A stretch of DNA of 64,000 nucleotides from Arthrobacter sp. Hiyo8 (GCA_001549895.1 AP014719.1:2356001-2420000); one strand, 5' to 3'. Positions 15,970 to 30,925 are shown, counted from the first letter of the stretch. Program-made: numbers and translations. Notes: generated by a model not told the origin, from the letters alone.

Positions 15970-16697
15970 TCAGCCGCGGAGTTTCGTCAGCTGATCCAGC
16001 TTCGCCAGATAAGCATCAGAGGACAGCCCCGGCGTCTTCGCGCAAACGCCCGTAATGAGAAGCCGGGCGGTACGGGTGACATGTTCTCGAACCGCGGCCG
16101 ATGCAGCCTGCGGGTCCTTTCGCTCCAATGCCTCGAGAATGCCTCGACGGTCGTCCGCCAAGTCCTGGCTGCTTCGGATTGAAGGGATGGTCACCAACCC
16201 TTGCGCGAGAACGAGATTGCGGAGCTCGCCGTCCAGGGTCGTTAGGCGGGATTACCCGCCAAACCCATGAGGAACAGATGGAATTCCTTGTCCGCCTGCA
16301 GGGTGCCGGGACCGTCCTCGCCGGCCGCAGCGTCCAGGATCCGCCCGTGCAACAACCGGAAATGCTCCAAGTCGTCCTTGGTGATGACCTCGGCGGCCCT
16401 AGCCGCTGCCGGGGGCTCAAGAAGAATTCGGATCTGGAAGATCTGCACAATCTCATCAAGTGAAATCTGGAGCACGCGGACGCCGCGGTTCTTCTCGATC
16501 CGGACAATGCCCTCCTTTTCGAGCAGCTGCAGGGCCTCACGTACCGGAGTTCTGGACACGCCGAGTCTTTCGGCTAGTCCGATGGCGGAATAATGCTCCC
16601 CGGGCGTCATCTCACCGGACGTGATTGCCGCCCGAAGCATCTCTGTGGCCTGCGCTGTCAGCGACACTCCGGGAGTAACCTGTTGCATGCTACTCAT
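15970..16697 (-). CDS. GntR-family regulator of the FadR/FCD type (one frame break)
   Basis: Residues from about 10 to 75 form a winged helix-turn-helix (SAIGLAERLGVSRTPVREAL, the classic GntR signature). The rest is an all-helical FCD ligand-binding domain, with the metal/ligand-site residues in QADKEFHLFL and the C-terminal REHVTRTA. One C is missing near 16250. Repair links LAGNP-RLTTLDGELRN and gives 242 residues. Start at 16697 (MSSMQQV); an internal ATG at 16688 has AGGA at better spacing. Longer upstream extensions only translate repeat DNA. It is first in the regulator-transferase-dehydrogenase unit and probably responds to glutarate or its CoA ester. Confidence 0.8.
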
Positions 16698-16739
16698 CCT
16701 GACATTGTAAGGGTCGACGCCGACCTGCTCTCGGAGGGT

Positions 16740-16932
16740 GCGTATGTGAGCCCGGGGTTTGGGATTTCGAGGCCATATCCGAGCGGGGTTTGGGATTTCC
16801 AGGCCATATCTGAGCGGGGTCCGGGGAAACCGGGTCATGGGTGGGCCGGGGTTGGATGCCCGGACCGCCGCTCAGTAATAAAGGGTTTTCGTGGGACGCC
16901 CGCTCACGTATGCGGGGTTTTCGTGGGACCCT
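16740..16932. repeat. second repeat array (GAGCGGGGTTTGGGATTTC and GACGCCCGCTCAC units)
   Basis: Three tandem units beginning GAGC(C/G)GGGG, two of them with GTTTGGGATTTC and AGGCCATATC. They are followed in opposite sense by CCGCTCAGTAATAAAGGG, GACGCCCGCTCACGTATGCGGG and a decayed GACCCTCGCTCGTG. The GACGCCCGCTCACGTAT unit is the same element as in the 7.15-7.37 kb array. It lies between the 3' end of rRNA operon 2 and the FadR-type regulator, so both rRNA operons have such an array at their 3' side. Confidence 0.75.
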
Positions 16933-16969
16933 CGCTCGTGTGCCGTGTGTTGGGGTGTGTTAAGTGGGT

Positions 16970-16997
16970 CAGGCCCGACACGGTGTGTCGGGGCCTG
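16970..16997 (-). terminator. rRNA operon 2 terminator
   Basis: The same CAGGCCC(C)GACAC / GTGTCGGGGCCTG hairpin as after operon 1. One C of the run is missing in the left arm. Confidence 0.8.
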
Positions 16998-17009
16998 GCC
17001 GGTGAATGG

Positions 17010-17130
17010 TTGTCCGGCGGTGTCCTACTCTCCCACACCCTCCCGGGTGCAGTACCATCGGCGCTGTGGGTCTTAGCTTCCGGGTTCGGAATGGGACCGG
17101 GCGTTTCCCCCACGCTATGACCGCCGTAAC
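17010..17130 (-). rRNA. rrf: 5S ribosomal RNA, operon 2
   Basis: Same gene as in operon 1 with one more C in the run near 17110 (121 bases). The longer form fits the 5S structure better, so the operon 1 copy is the one likely to be short. Confidence 0.97.
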
Positions 17131-17300
17131 CCTGTTACCCGTCCCCGCGCACACGTGGGTGCGGGGTGGGAAGATACGTGGTTACAACTTGTCCGGACCC
17201 GGTGAAGGGTTCGGTGGTGTTGTTATGTAGTTGTGGTTTGTTCCTGAACGGGTTGTTGTTCGGGAACCACATAGTGGACGCAAGCAGTGATCGTGTTTGT

Positions 17301-22523
<5,223 letters not shown>

Positions 22524-22945
22524 GTAAAACAAAAACAGACACAACCACAACCACCGGAAATAACGGCGACCAGGCTGCACAAAATTTGAAACCAGCTGAA
22601 AACCAGACCCCACCCACAAGAGCGGACAAGGCCCGGCAAAATCAACCAATTCATAAAAACAAATCGGTATCAACAAACTTGGCACACTATTGAGTTCTCA
22701 AACAACAGACACACCCGGCACCACCCAAACCACCAAAGGCCCAGACTCGCTCCGGAGCAACTTTCCAAACTTACCAGACACGCCCTCTCCGCACAACTCC
22801 CGAATCCGGGAACCGCGTCGGACAAAACACCATCCGTGACACCCGGAAACCACACCGGAACGCAAGAAAGCGAACCAAGAATTTGGTTTCCATTTGAAAG
22901 GGGGTCGGTCGCAATTTTTCCGCATCAGCGGCGGCGACTCGATCT
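22524..22945 (-). promoter_or_regulatory. rRNA operon 2 leader
   Basis: About 420 bases. The part near 16S is shared with operon 1 (two substitutions near 22619 and one run-length difference) and includes TTGAGAACTCAATAGTGTG. Upstream of about 22773 the sequence is unique. No protein gene seen. Confidence 0.7.
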
Positions 22946-22974
22946 ACTTTACACACCCCAAAGACCCCACGCAA
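22946..22974 (-). promoter_or_regulatory. candidate rRNA operon 2 promoter
   Basis: TTGCGT, 17 bases, TAAAGT on the minus strand. It has the same spacing and the same TTGCG -35 as the candidate for operon 1, in otherwise non-homologous DNA and at the same distance from 16S. Confidence 0.5.
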
Positions 22975-23153
22975 ATCACCCCACAGCACCATCCTGCGCT
23001 TCAAAACCCGCTACAACACGGCAATTCCGCGCCCAGTGCCACCTGAGTGAAAGCCTTTAGGGCCGCCAGCCAAAAACATGCCGTGCGTCACAAACAAGCG
23101 GCGCGGTGCCGCCACCCAGCCGTGCAGCCACCCAGCCGCGCCGCCACCGAGAG
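22975..23153. other. spacer between the MFS gene and rRNA operon 2
   Basis: About 180 bases with no gene. Short direct repeats of GCCACCCAGCCG lie near 23110-23140. No clear terminator for the MFS gene was found, so readthrough toward the rRNA promoter cannot be excluded. Confidence 0.4.
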
Positions 23154-24601
23154 TCAGTGCCCGGCTGCGCCCTCGGTTTTGCGCATCATGGTGGACAGCA
23201 CTACGGCAACCACCGCAATCAAAGTGGCCGTCAGGAATGCGGCCTGCATCCCGGCAACAAAGCCGGACGCAGCCGAGACCACCGCGAAGATCGAAACCAG
23301 GAGCGCAGTCCCCGCGGCACCCGCCACCTGCTGCAGTGTGCTCATGATGGCCGAGCCGTGCGAATAGAGGTGCGGCGGAAGCGGGTTGAGGCCAGTGGTG
23401 AACGCCGGCGTGAACAGCAAAGCCAACCCCAGGCTAAGCACTGCGTAAAGGACCACGACCCACCACAGGGGGCTGCTCGCGTTGAGCATTGAGAACTGCC
23501 ACAGCGTGAGCACCAGCAGGATGGAACCCGTGACAGTCAGTGGAAGCGGGCCTATCCTGTCGAACAATCTGCCGACCACCGGACCGAGCAGGCCCATCGC
23601 CAAGCCGCCCGGAAGGAGCGCAAGGCCGGTCTCCATTGGCTGCAGGTGGAGAACGTTTTGCAGGTAGAGCGGTAGCAGGATCACTCCGCCGAACAGGGCC
23701 ATCATGGCAACCACCATGAGCAGGACCGAGACCGTGAACATGCGGAAGTTGAATGCCCTGAGGTCCAGCAGGGGCGCGTCGGACTTCTGCAATTTGAGCT
23801 GGCGGAAGACGAACGCCACCATGCACAGGACGCCGATCACGAGTGCAGCGATCGGAACGGCGGTTGCTCCGGAGTGGCCGCCGATCTGGCTCAGTCCATA
23901 GACCAGCCCGCCGAAGGCAGGAACGGTCAGGACCACCGAGACGAAGTCCAACCTGACGTTGCCGCGTTCACCGACGTTGGTCAGGAACTTGGCGCCAATG
24001 CCCATCGCCAACAAGGCCACCGGCAGTACGAAGACGAACATGAATCGCCACGAGAAGTGGTCAAGGATGATCCCGGAAACCGTGGGGCCCAAGGCCGGCG
24101 CAACCGAGATGGCAATGGTCACGTTGCCCATCACGGCACCGCGTCGGGACAGAGGCACCAAGGTCAAGATGGTCGTCATCAGCAGCGGCAGCATAATTGC
24201 CGTGCCGCCCGCTTGGACGATGCGCGCCAACAAGAGCACTCCAAAACCCGGGCCAGTGCCGCGAGCAGGGTACCGCCGCTGAACAGTCCGATGGCCAGGA
24301 GGAACGCAGCTCGAGTGGTGAGCCTCTGGAGGATGAAGCCGGTGGTGGGGATGACCACGGCCATGGTCAGCATGAATCCAGTGGAGAGCCACTGGACAGT
24401 AGGCGCGTCGACATTGAGGTCCGTCATGAGCCGCTGCAAGGCGACGTTCATGATGGTCTCGTTGAGGATCACTACGAAGGTGGCCACAAGGAGCGTGACG
24501 ATGACGGTGACAGACTCGCGCGACATCCTGTCGCTGGCTTGCTGTGTCCCTGTTTCCGGCATGGGGTTGCCGTGCGCGTCGGATGTGACGTCGGTAGACA
24601 T
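23154..24601 (-). CDS. MFS transporter, DHA2 (EmrB/QacA) family (one frame break)
   Basis: Proton-driven drug or metabolite exporter of the 14-helix DHA2 group in the cytoplasmic membrane. The first helix carries VIVTLLVATFVVILNETIMN, with the acidic residue typical of DHA2. The loop after it has VQWLSTGFMLTMAVVIP. Motif C in helix 5 is seen as SVAPALGPTVSGIILDHFSWR. One base is missing near 24245; repair reads ALARVFGVLLLARIVQAGG and gives 482 residues. No linked TetR or MarR regulator is visible, so the substrate is unknown. Upstream is a 138-base gap to panC on the same strand. Confidence 0.88.
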
Positions 24602-24739
24602 GAGGATCCCTCAGCTTTGGGTGCGATGGTTTCCGGCGCTCGTCACCGGTGAAGATTGCAACAGTCTAAGCCTCAACGGCATTCCCGTCAGCAGCTTAAT
24701 CCAAACGTTTGCGTACTGGCATCCGGAAGTTAAGAGACT

Positions 24740-25641
24740 TCAGGAACCCAGCGGCAGGTTGTCGATCAACCGCACGGGCCCGACCTTCGCCGCAATGATC
24801 GCAAGCCCTTCGCCCCGGAAGGGAGTTTCCTTGCAGTTTTCGGCGAGCGGTTCCAGCGTGCGGGGATCGACGACGTCGAAATAGTCCAGCTTCACGAGGG
24901 GCTGCGATTCAACGAGCGCGACGGCGGAGTCCAGCTCGAGCGGCTCGTTCGCCAGGGCACGGGACTCGAGCAGGCGGAGGGCGCGGGACAGAACCAGCGC
25001 CGCTTCCCGCTCTTCGTCGGAAAGGAAACGATTCCTGCTGGAAAGGGCCAGCCCGTCCGCGTCACGCACAGTAGGTACGGCCACGATGTCCACCGGAAAG
25101 CTGAGATCTGCCACCATCCGCTTCACGAGCGCCAACTGCTGGGCATCCTTCTGGCCGAAGTACGCGCGGTACGCGGCAGCACCGCCGTCGGCTGCTGGAC
25201 CGCCCGGCAGTCCGTAGTGCAACAGTTTGGCGACCACCGTTAGGCCCCGTCGAAGTGGCTGGGGCGCGAGGCGCCCTCCCATTTCTCGCCCAACGGTCCC
25301 GAAGTCACCCGGACCAGCGGCTCCCCACCGGGGTAAACCTCTTCTACGGAAGGGGCGAAGACGAGATCCACGCCCTCGGCGTCCAGGAGGGCCATATCGG
25401 CATCAAGCGTGCGCGGGTAGCGTTCGAGGTCCGCGGCCTCGCCGAATTGCAGAGGGTTCACGAAGATGGAGGCCACCACTACGTCGTTCTGTTCGACGGC
25501 GGTGCGGGCCAGCGTCGCGTGACCCGTGTGCAGCGCTCCCATCGTCGGGACGAGGCCCTGCGAGCTCCCGCGCTTTTCCGCGAGCAACCGCGCGCTTTCT
25601 GCCCGCAATTCCGCTGCAGTGGTCACAAGTTTGATGGCCAT
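24740..25641 (-). CDS. panC: pantothenate synthetase (one frame break)
   Basis: Joins pantoate and beta-alanine with ATP to make pantothenate, a step toward coenzyme A. The signature is complete: [14 protein letters not shown] (the HIGH-like site), [23 protein letters not shown] and [13 protein letters not shown] (KMSKS-like). One C or T is missing near 25247. The break falls just after RPSHFDG and before LTVVAKLL, a conserved stretch, and repair gives exactly 300 residues. The start lies three bases past the stop of the DUF2520 gene, an arrangement often seen in actinobacteria. Product certain. Confidence 0.95.
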
Positions 25642-25643
25642 TC

Positions 25644-26591
25644 TCAGTTTCCTTCCTGCGTCCCGGCAGCGTCGTTGCCTGGACGGTCTTCACCGTTGTC
25701 CGGCGTACCCGAGGTGTCCAAGGCGTTGTTGATGTCGCCAAGCTGGCCCTCTTTGAGCAGTCCGCGATTGACAGCCCGGCGGGCCGTGGCGCGGGCCATG
25801 GCCCGGTAGGCGGCGAGGACATCGCCGCCGGCACCGCCGTCGTACTCCTTGAGGGCCTCCGCGTGGGCGGCGACGGTCCCACATCCCCGCGGGCCACGGG
25901 CCCGGTCAGTGCCGATTCGCCTGAGGCCAGGGCGTTCTCCAAGGTGGCGCGGAGCAAGGGCCGAGCATGCGTTCCGGCGCGTCGACGCCGATATCCCGGA
26001 GCAATTGGGAGGACTGGGCCACAAGGGTGACCATATGGTTCGAGCTGTGCGCGAGGGCCGCGTGGTAAAGCGTGCGATCGGCCTCGGCAATGGCCACCGG
26101 TTCAGCGCCCATCTCCACCACGAGGGCTTGGGCGATGGGCAGCATCGCAGCGTCGGCGGTGACCCCGAACGTGCAGTCCATGAGCCGGGTGAGGTCCAGG
26201 CTCATGCCCGTGAACGTCATGGCCGGGTGGAGGGCGAGCGGAATGGCGCCTGCGGCGCGGACCGGTTTCAGTATTCCGACGCCGAAGCGGCCGGACGTGT
26301 GCGCCACGAGTTGACCGGGCTGCCATGCGCCGAGCTTGGCCAGTCCCGCCACGAGTTCGCCGAGGGCATCGTCCGGAACGGCAAGGAGCACCAACTCGGA
26401 CCGCTCCACGATCTCCTGGATTTCGAGGATCGGGACCCCCGGCAGCAGCGACTCCGCCCGCTCCCGGCTCGCCTCCGACACTGCGGAAACCCCGACGACG
26501 GCGTGCTCGGCCCCGCGCAGGCCGCACCCAGTACGGCACCCACCTTGCCGGCGCCAATGATTCCTACGCCGAGTCGTCCTGGCCTAGCCAT
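25644..26591 (-). CDS. Rossmann-like/DUF2520 protein (three frame breaks)
   Basis: An NAD(P)-binding N-terminal domain ([18 protein letters not shown]) is followed by a DUF2520 helical domain ([27 protein letters not shown]). The overall form resembles 6-phosphogluconate dehydrogenase-like or ketopantoate-type reductases. The family normally sits next to panC and has been suspected of a role in pantothenate metabolism, but its reaction is not established to my knowledge. Frame breaks near 26521, 25959 and 25880 each need one base; the repaired protein has 316 residues. The start overlaps the end of the PH-domain gene upstream by eight bases. Confidence 0.85.
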
Positions 26592-28073
26592 GGTCGGGTT
26601 CCTCCTGGGTTGATGCACGCCGCATGGCAGGCGTGGCGGGCGGGCCGGCATGGCGGCGGACGGAAGTTGCGCCAACCATTGCTCGGAACTTTGCAGTTTG
26701 CGGGCTTTGCGGGCCCGGGCCGCCTGCTGGTCGAACAAGCCGACTGCTTCCTCGGTGGCTGCCTGGATGAGGCGGGGCGCTACCGGTCCCGGAGTCGTAT
26801 GCAACACGAGGTCGGCGACGCCGAAGAGCCGGCCAACGGACCTTGGTGGAGGGCGATCGACTGCGTTCGTTGATGCGGGACCATCACCAACTTCCGCCAC
26901 AAGCGGCCGGAGCGCAGCAGCAGTGCCGTGTCCGTTGAAAGGAAGCCGTTGCGTCGCCAGCCCAACGGGGAAAGAATCCAGGCACGCTTGGGGTAGTGAC
27001 AAAGCCGGCGCCTGAATCCAGTCCGGTCAACCCGGCGGTGAACACCCGTTCAGGATCGGCGGTACCAGGATCGGGCAGGACGAGCGAGAGCATCATCATC
27101 ACTTCAGGCTTCCGGCCGACCGGAAGCAACAGGGTCCGGTGCTCGCCTTCGCTGCGGTGGTGTTCACCGTAGCCGGCAACGTTCACGTGGATCCTGTACC
27201 AGCCGAGAATCCGCCACAGCGGCGGCTGCGTGACCTTGAGGGCCTGGATGCGGCCGGGAGGCACGGTTTGGGCCCGGGTGTCCAGGAGCCCGTAGCGCAG
27301 GCGGATGCCGTCCGGGGAAACTGCCGCCGTAAAGTTGTAGCCCGTGTTGAACGATCGCCAGTAGGCGGTTCCCAAGCCGAGGATTGCCGGAATCAAGTAG
27401 AGGATGAAGGCCCGGGACTCGGTCAGCACTGACACCAACACGGACGCGATGGCGCTGAGCACAATGAAGAGGCTCTGCTCGCTCAGGATGAGCGAACCGA
27501 CAAGCCGTCCAGGCGGCACGTAGAGCACCACCTGCTCGGGGGCCTCGGGCACGTCGACCGTTTCGCTCCCGTCAGCAATGCCGGCGGCCCGGCCCAGGAT
27601 CGTGGCACGGAGCTGTTTGGCCTGGGCGAGCCTGAGGTAAGAGAGCCGCACGGCCGAATGGCCGGCGTCGGCCACCTCGAACTTCAGCTCCGCGAGCCCG
27701 AAAATACGGGCAAGCAGGGGCTGCACGATGTCGATGGCCTGGACCCGGTCAAGCCGCGCCTGGCGCTGCTGCTTGAACAGGAAGCCGGTGTTGACCCTTA
27801 CGTAGCCTTCGGCAAGCTGGTACCTGGTGAAGTACCAGCTGAGGACGAAAGAACCCAAAGCAAGTAACAGCACGACGCCGCCCCGGCCAGGAGCCAGAGC
27901 GTCCGTTCGTTGAAGTTGTCGCCTATGGTCCCGCGGCCTTGGAGGGCCCGTTCGAAGGTATCGCGGCCGAAGAAATAGACGATCGCCGCCAGTGCCACCC
28001 ATCCCCGCACGAAGGGCGACGCCGGGTGGACGCGGTGCCAGTCGCCGTCGACGACGGTGTGTTCCTGGGTCAC
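26584..28073 (-). CDS. YdbT-like membrane protein with bacterial PH (bPH2/DUF304) domains (four frame breaks)
   Basis: Paired membrane segments (for example GGVVLLLALGSFVLSWYF) alternate with bPH2 domains. Landmarks are RVNTGFLFKQQRQARLDRVQ, AVSPDGIRLRYGLLDTRAQT and, after repair, RAWILSPLGWRRNGF with LVMVPHQRTQSIALHQGPL. This is the layout of Bacillus YdbT, about 490 residues; the repaired protein is 497. Breaks near 27882, 26990, 26830 and 26640 each need one base. The GTG start overlaps the stop of the small PH gene (GTGA). YdbS/YdbT pairs are linked to resistance to bacteriocins in Bacillus; here the role is unknown. Confidence 0.8.
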
Positions 28074-28582
28074 AGCCCGGCCAGCCTCGCTTCGCCGCGG
28101 GCCGAAAGCTGCTCGCGCAGCCGTGCGCCTTCAGCGGCGGGAAGTCCGGGAAGGTGGGCGTTGGTTCCGGCTGAAGCGGTGTGGAGTTTGAGGGTGCACA
28201 GCCCAAGGACCCGCTCGACAGGTCCAACCGCAACGTCGACGTATTGCATCCGGCCGTAGGGAACCACCATGGTCCGCTGGAAGAAGATGCCGCGGCGGAT
28301 CAGCAGGTCGTCGTCACGTTCCGCATAGCCGATGGCCCTCACTTGCCTCGGAATCAACACAAGCCGCCACAGGCCAACCAGCAGAAAGGCCGCGGGAACG
28401 GCGACGGCGAGCCACAGCGGTGGCCACTTCCACCATCCCAGTTCAACGAAAAGCAAGGGCAAGCTGAACAGGCCGATCGTGATCACGTTGCCAATGGCCC
28501 ACTCGACAATCCGCACGGTCACGTATTTCCGCGAAACGCGCAGCCACTGGAGGCCAGGAGGATCAATCGCCGCGGTATGCAT
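28070..28582 (-). CDS. YdbS-like PH-domain membrane protein
   Basis: 170 residues starting MHTAAIDPPGLQWLRVSRKY. Two hydrophobic helices (VITIGLFSLPLLFVEL and LAVAVPAAFLLVGLWRLV) are followed by one bPH2 domain (DLLIRRGIFFQRTMVVPYGR, QYVDVAVGPVERVLGL). It is the partner of the larger YdbT-like protein downstream. As given, the frame runs on from the DUF3180 gene. However, a good ribosome-binding site (GAAGG, five bases before the ATG) marks a separate start, and a missing G at about 28618 explains the fusion. The stop overlaps the next start. Confidence 0.8.
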   Translation of the reverse strand: MHTAAIDPPGLQWLRVSRKYVTVRIVEWAIGNVITIGLFSLPLLFVELGWWKWPPLWLAVAVPAAFLLVGLWRLVLIPRQVRAIGYAERDDDLLIRRGIFFQRTMVVPYGRMQYVDVAVGPVERVLGLCTLKLHTASAGTNAHLPGLPAAEGARLREQLSARGEARLAGL

Positions 28583-29083
28583 ATTCGCCTTCGCCCTTGG
28601 CCTCGCCACGACGTGGATCCCTGACGCCGGGCCGCCTTCCAGGTCTTCCGGAGGGATTCGGCAGAACCGCTCCACCACGAGGCCCACGATGGCCATGATG
28701 AGCCCGCCGCCGCCCATGATGAGCGCGAGCCACAAGATGCCTTGGTCGCTCCGGAAGCTCCAGAGCCGGAGTTGCTCAATCACGATTCCCACATGCCAGC
28801 CCAGCAGCACCGCGCCGGCATAGGCGCAGGCCTGGGCCAGGATCAGGGTTCGCGCCGCCAAGATGGGGTTGAGCATGGTCTTTTTCTTGCCGTTGCGCCA
28901 CCGCAGGACGCGGATGCCCATGATCAAGGTCAGCACGGCGATGAAGCCCATGGTTATCAACGCGGAAGGAGGAAGAACCGGCGTCGCCATGCTGTAGCGC
29001 GTAGTGAGCACGGTGGTCAGCCAGCCGATGGCGGCAAGAACGACGGCGATGATCGCCAACAAGAGCGGTCGCATGGCCTTCAT
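28563..29083 (-). CDS. DUF3180 membrane protein (one frame break)
   Basis: Four predicted membrane helices: LLLAIIAVVLAAIGWLTTVL, LITMGFIAVLTLIMGI, AQACAYAGAVLLGWHVGIV and LALIMGGGGLIMAIVGLVV. This is the form of DUF3180 proteins, which sit just after folK in many actinobacteria and have no known function. After GGPASG the frame runs into the next gene. Restoring one G near 28618 gives a polar tail (DPRRGEAKGEGEYAYRGD) and a TGA at 28563, with a total of 173 residues, normal for the family. It begins three bases past the folK stop. Confidence 0.75.
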
Positions 29084-29086
29084 GGA

Positions 29087-29626
29087 CTATTCCACCGCTC
29101 CCGCGGCAGCGACGCTGCCGGATCCATCGAAACCGTCGAAAGGCCGAAGCCCGGGAAAGTCCTCGGCTTTGGCGGCCAGCTCGGCGACGCTCTCACCGTT
29201 GAGCCGCGCAGCAGGGTCCAGGAGGGCCCACGGATAGAGCACGAAGGCCCGCTCCGCAGCCCGCGGATGCGGCAGGGTCAGTGTTTCGTCGTCGCTTCTG
29301 AACTCGCCATAGACGATGATGTCCACGTCCAATGTGCGGGGGCCCCAGCGGACCTCGCGGACCCGGTGGTGCATTTGTTCGACGTCGTGGCAGTGTTGCA
29401 ACAGTTCCAGCGGCGTAAGCGTGGTCTCAATGGCGATCACCATGTTGAGGAAATCCGGTTGCCCCACAGGCCCGCCCACGGCTTTCGTCTGTACCACCGG
29501 GGAGACTCCGAGCAGGCGGATTTCCGGGCGGTCAACGAGGTCGGCGACCGCGGTGGAGAGGGTGTCGTTCCGCTCACCCAGGTTGCTGCCCAAGGCCAGG
29601 ATGGCTTTCGTGAAACGGGAGGTCAT
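29087..29626 (-). CDS. folK: 2-amino-4-hydroxy-6-hydroxymethyldihydropteridine diphosphokinase
   Basis: Transfers pyrophosphate from ATP to hydroxymethyldihydropterin in folate synthesis. Intact, 179 residues. Signature elements are AILALGSNLGERNDTL, the central WGPRTLDVDIIVYG with the two magnesium-binding Asp residues, and LPHPRAAERAFVLYPW. The ATG overlaps the folB stop by four bases, so the two are coupled. Confidence 0.96.
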   Translation of the reverse strand: MTSRFTKAILALGSNLGERNDTLSTAVADLVDRPEIRLLGVSPVVQTKAVGGPVGQPDFLNMVIAIETTLTPLELLQHCHDVEQMHHRVREVRWGPRTLDVDIIVYGEFRSDDETLTLPHPRAAERAFVLYPWALLDPAARLNGESVAELAAKAEDFPGLRPFDGFDGSGSVAAAGAVE

Positions 29627-30006
29627 GCACGCTCCCTGTGGACACTGACGGTGACGTCACCGAAGGGTACCTCGATGGGGGCCTTGGGTTTGTGGACCGT
29701 GACATCGACGGCGGCAACGTTGAAGCCAGCCAGGATCCCCTCGGCGATCCGTACGGCGAGGGCCTCGATCAGGTTGAGGGGTTCGCCCGTAATGAGGGAT
29801 GTGATGTACTCGGCCACTTCGCCGTAGTGCGCCGTGAACTGCAGGTCATCGGTTTCCGCTGCCTTGCTGAAATCGGTGTACAGCACCGCGTCGACGACGA
29901 ACGGCTGTCCGTCCCGGCGCTCGAAGTCGAAGACGCCGTGATGCCCGACGGCGGTCACGCCGGTCAGTGTGATCCTGTCCAAACCGGTTCCTCCCCCTTT
30001 GTCCAC
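29623..30006 (-). CDS. folB: dihydroneopterin aldolase
   Basis: Cleaves dihydroneopterin to hydroxymethyldihydropterin. Intact, 127 residues. Expected motifs are present: GHHGVFDFERRDGQPFVVDA, with the substrate-binding Glu near the start, HYGEVAEYI, and NLIEALAVRIAE followed by VHKPKAPI, whose Lys is the catalytic residue. It lies between folP (five-base gap) and folK (four-base overlap). Confidence 0.96.
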   Translation of the reverse strand: MDKGGGTGLDRITLTGVTAVGHHGVFDFERRDGQPFVVDAVLYTDFSKAAETDDLQFTAHYGEVAEYITSLITGEPLNLIEALAVRIAEGILAGFNVAAVDVTVHKPKAPIEVPFGDVTVSVHRERA

Positions 30007-30011
30007 GAAGC

Positions 30012-30917
30012 TTAGTGTCTGATGCGTGCGGCAACCTTGACGGCGTCAAGGCTGGGGCCGACGTCGTGGACGCGCACGGCCCAGGCGCCGTTCGCGGCAC
30101 TGATAGCCGTGATGGCAGCGGTTGCATGATCGCGCTCCTCCGGTGCCGCCGCCTTGCCGGCCACCGTCAGGAGCGTCCCGAGGAAACGCTTGCGGGAAGC
30201 TCCAATCAGGACCTTGTGGCCAAGTTCATCCAGCTTGCCGATGTACTTGAGGAGTTGCCAGTTCTGGTCCTCGTCCTTGGAGAAGCCCAGGCCTGGATCC
30301 ACAATGATTTGCTCCGGTGTGACGCCTGCCGCGTAGAGCTTGTCGCGGACGCCCTTGAGCTCTTCGATGACTTCGTCAACCACATTGCCGTAGTCGGCAA
30401 GGCTGTTCATGGTCTCGGCGTCGCCCCGGCGATGGGTCAGGACATAGGGCACTTTGGTGCGTGCAACGAGTTCGGCCATCTCAGGTTCGAGGCTCAGCCC
30501 TGAGACATCGTTGATGATCGCGGCTCCTGCCTCCACGGCCGCGGCGGCCGTCGACGCATGTGTCGTGTCGATGCTGACGAGCGCTCCCGCCTTCACGAGT
30601 GCCTGAATCACCGGCAAGACCCGGCGCTGTTCTTCTTCCGGGGAGACGGGCTCGGCGCCCGGGCGGGTCGATTCGCCGCCGACGTCGATGATGTCCGCTC
30701 CCGCGTACAACATGCGCAATGCGTGGGCGATGGCGGTGTCCGCCGTCGGGTGCTTTCCGCCGTCGCTGAATGAATCCGGCGTGACGTTCAGAATTCCCAT
30801 GACGAGCGTGCGGTCGGCCGGCAGGTCCGCGAAGCGGGCAGCTGGACGGGGTTTGCGGAGAATGGGCAGGGGGCTGGTAGCCGGGCCCGTTCCTGGTGCT
30901 GCTGCGAGGGAATCCAT
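30012..30917 (-). CDS. folP: dihydropteroate synthase
   Basis: Condenses the pterin pyrophosphate with p-aminobenzoate; the target of sulfonamides. Intact, 301 residues. Both family signatures are seen: MGILNVTPDSFSDGG and ADIIDVGGESTRPGA, with IIVDPGLGFSKD and the phosphate-binding LIGASRKRFLG further on. The N-terminal 30 residues are a Pro/Ala-rich extension that may be partly untranslated if a later start is used. It begins eight bases past the folE stop. Confidence 0.96.
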   Translation of the reverse strand: MDSLAAAPGTGPATSPLPILRKPRPAARFADLPADRTLVMGILNVTPDSFSDGGKHPTADTAIAHALRMLYAGADIIDVGGESTRPGAEPVSPEEEQRRVLPVIQALVKAGALVSIDTTHASTAAAAVEAGAAIINDVSGLSLEPEMAELVARTKVPYVLTHRRGDAETMNSLADYGNVVDEVIEELKGVRDKLYAAGVTPEQIIVDPGLGFSKDEDQNWQLLKYIGKLDELGHKVLIGASRKRFLGTLLTVAGKAAAPEERDHATAAITAISAANGAWAVRVHDVGPSLDAVKVAARIRH

Positions 30918-30925
30918 GGTCTTTG

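Noticed and set aside
16698-16838. N-terminal extension of the FadR-type regulator
   Set aside because: It translates the tandem repeats (EIPNPARIWP-like segments) and lacks a ribosome-binding site; the HTH begins normally from the ATG at 16697 or 16688.
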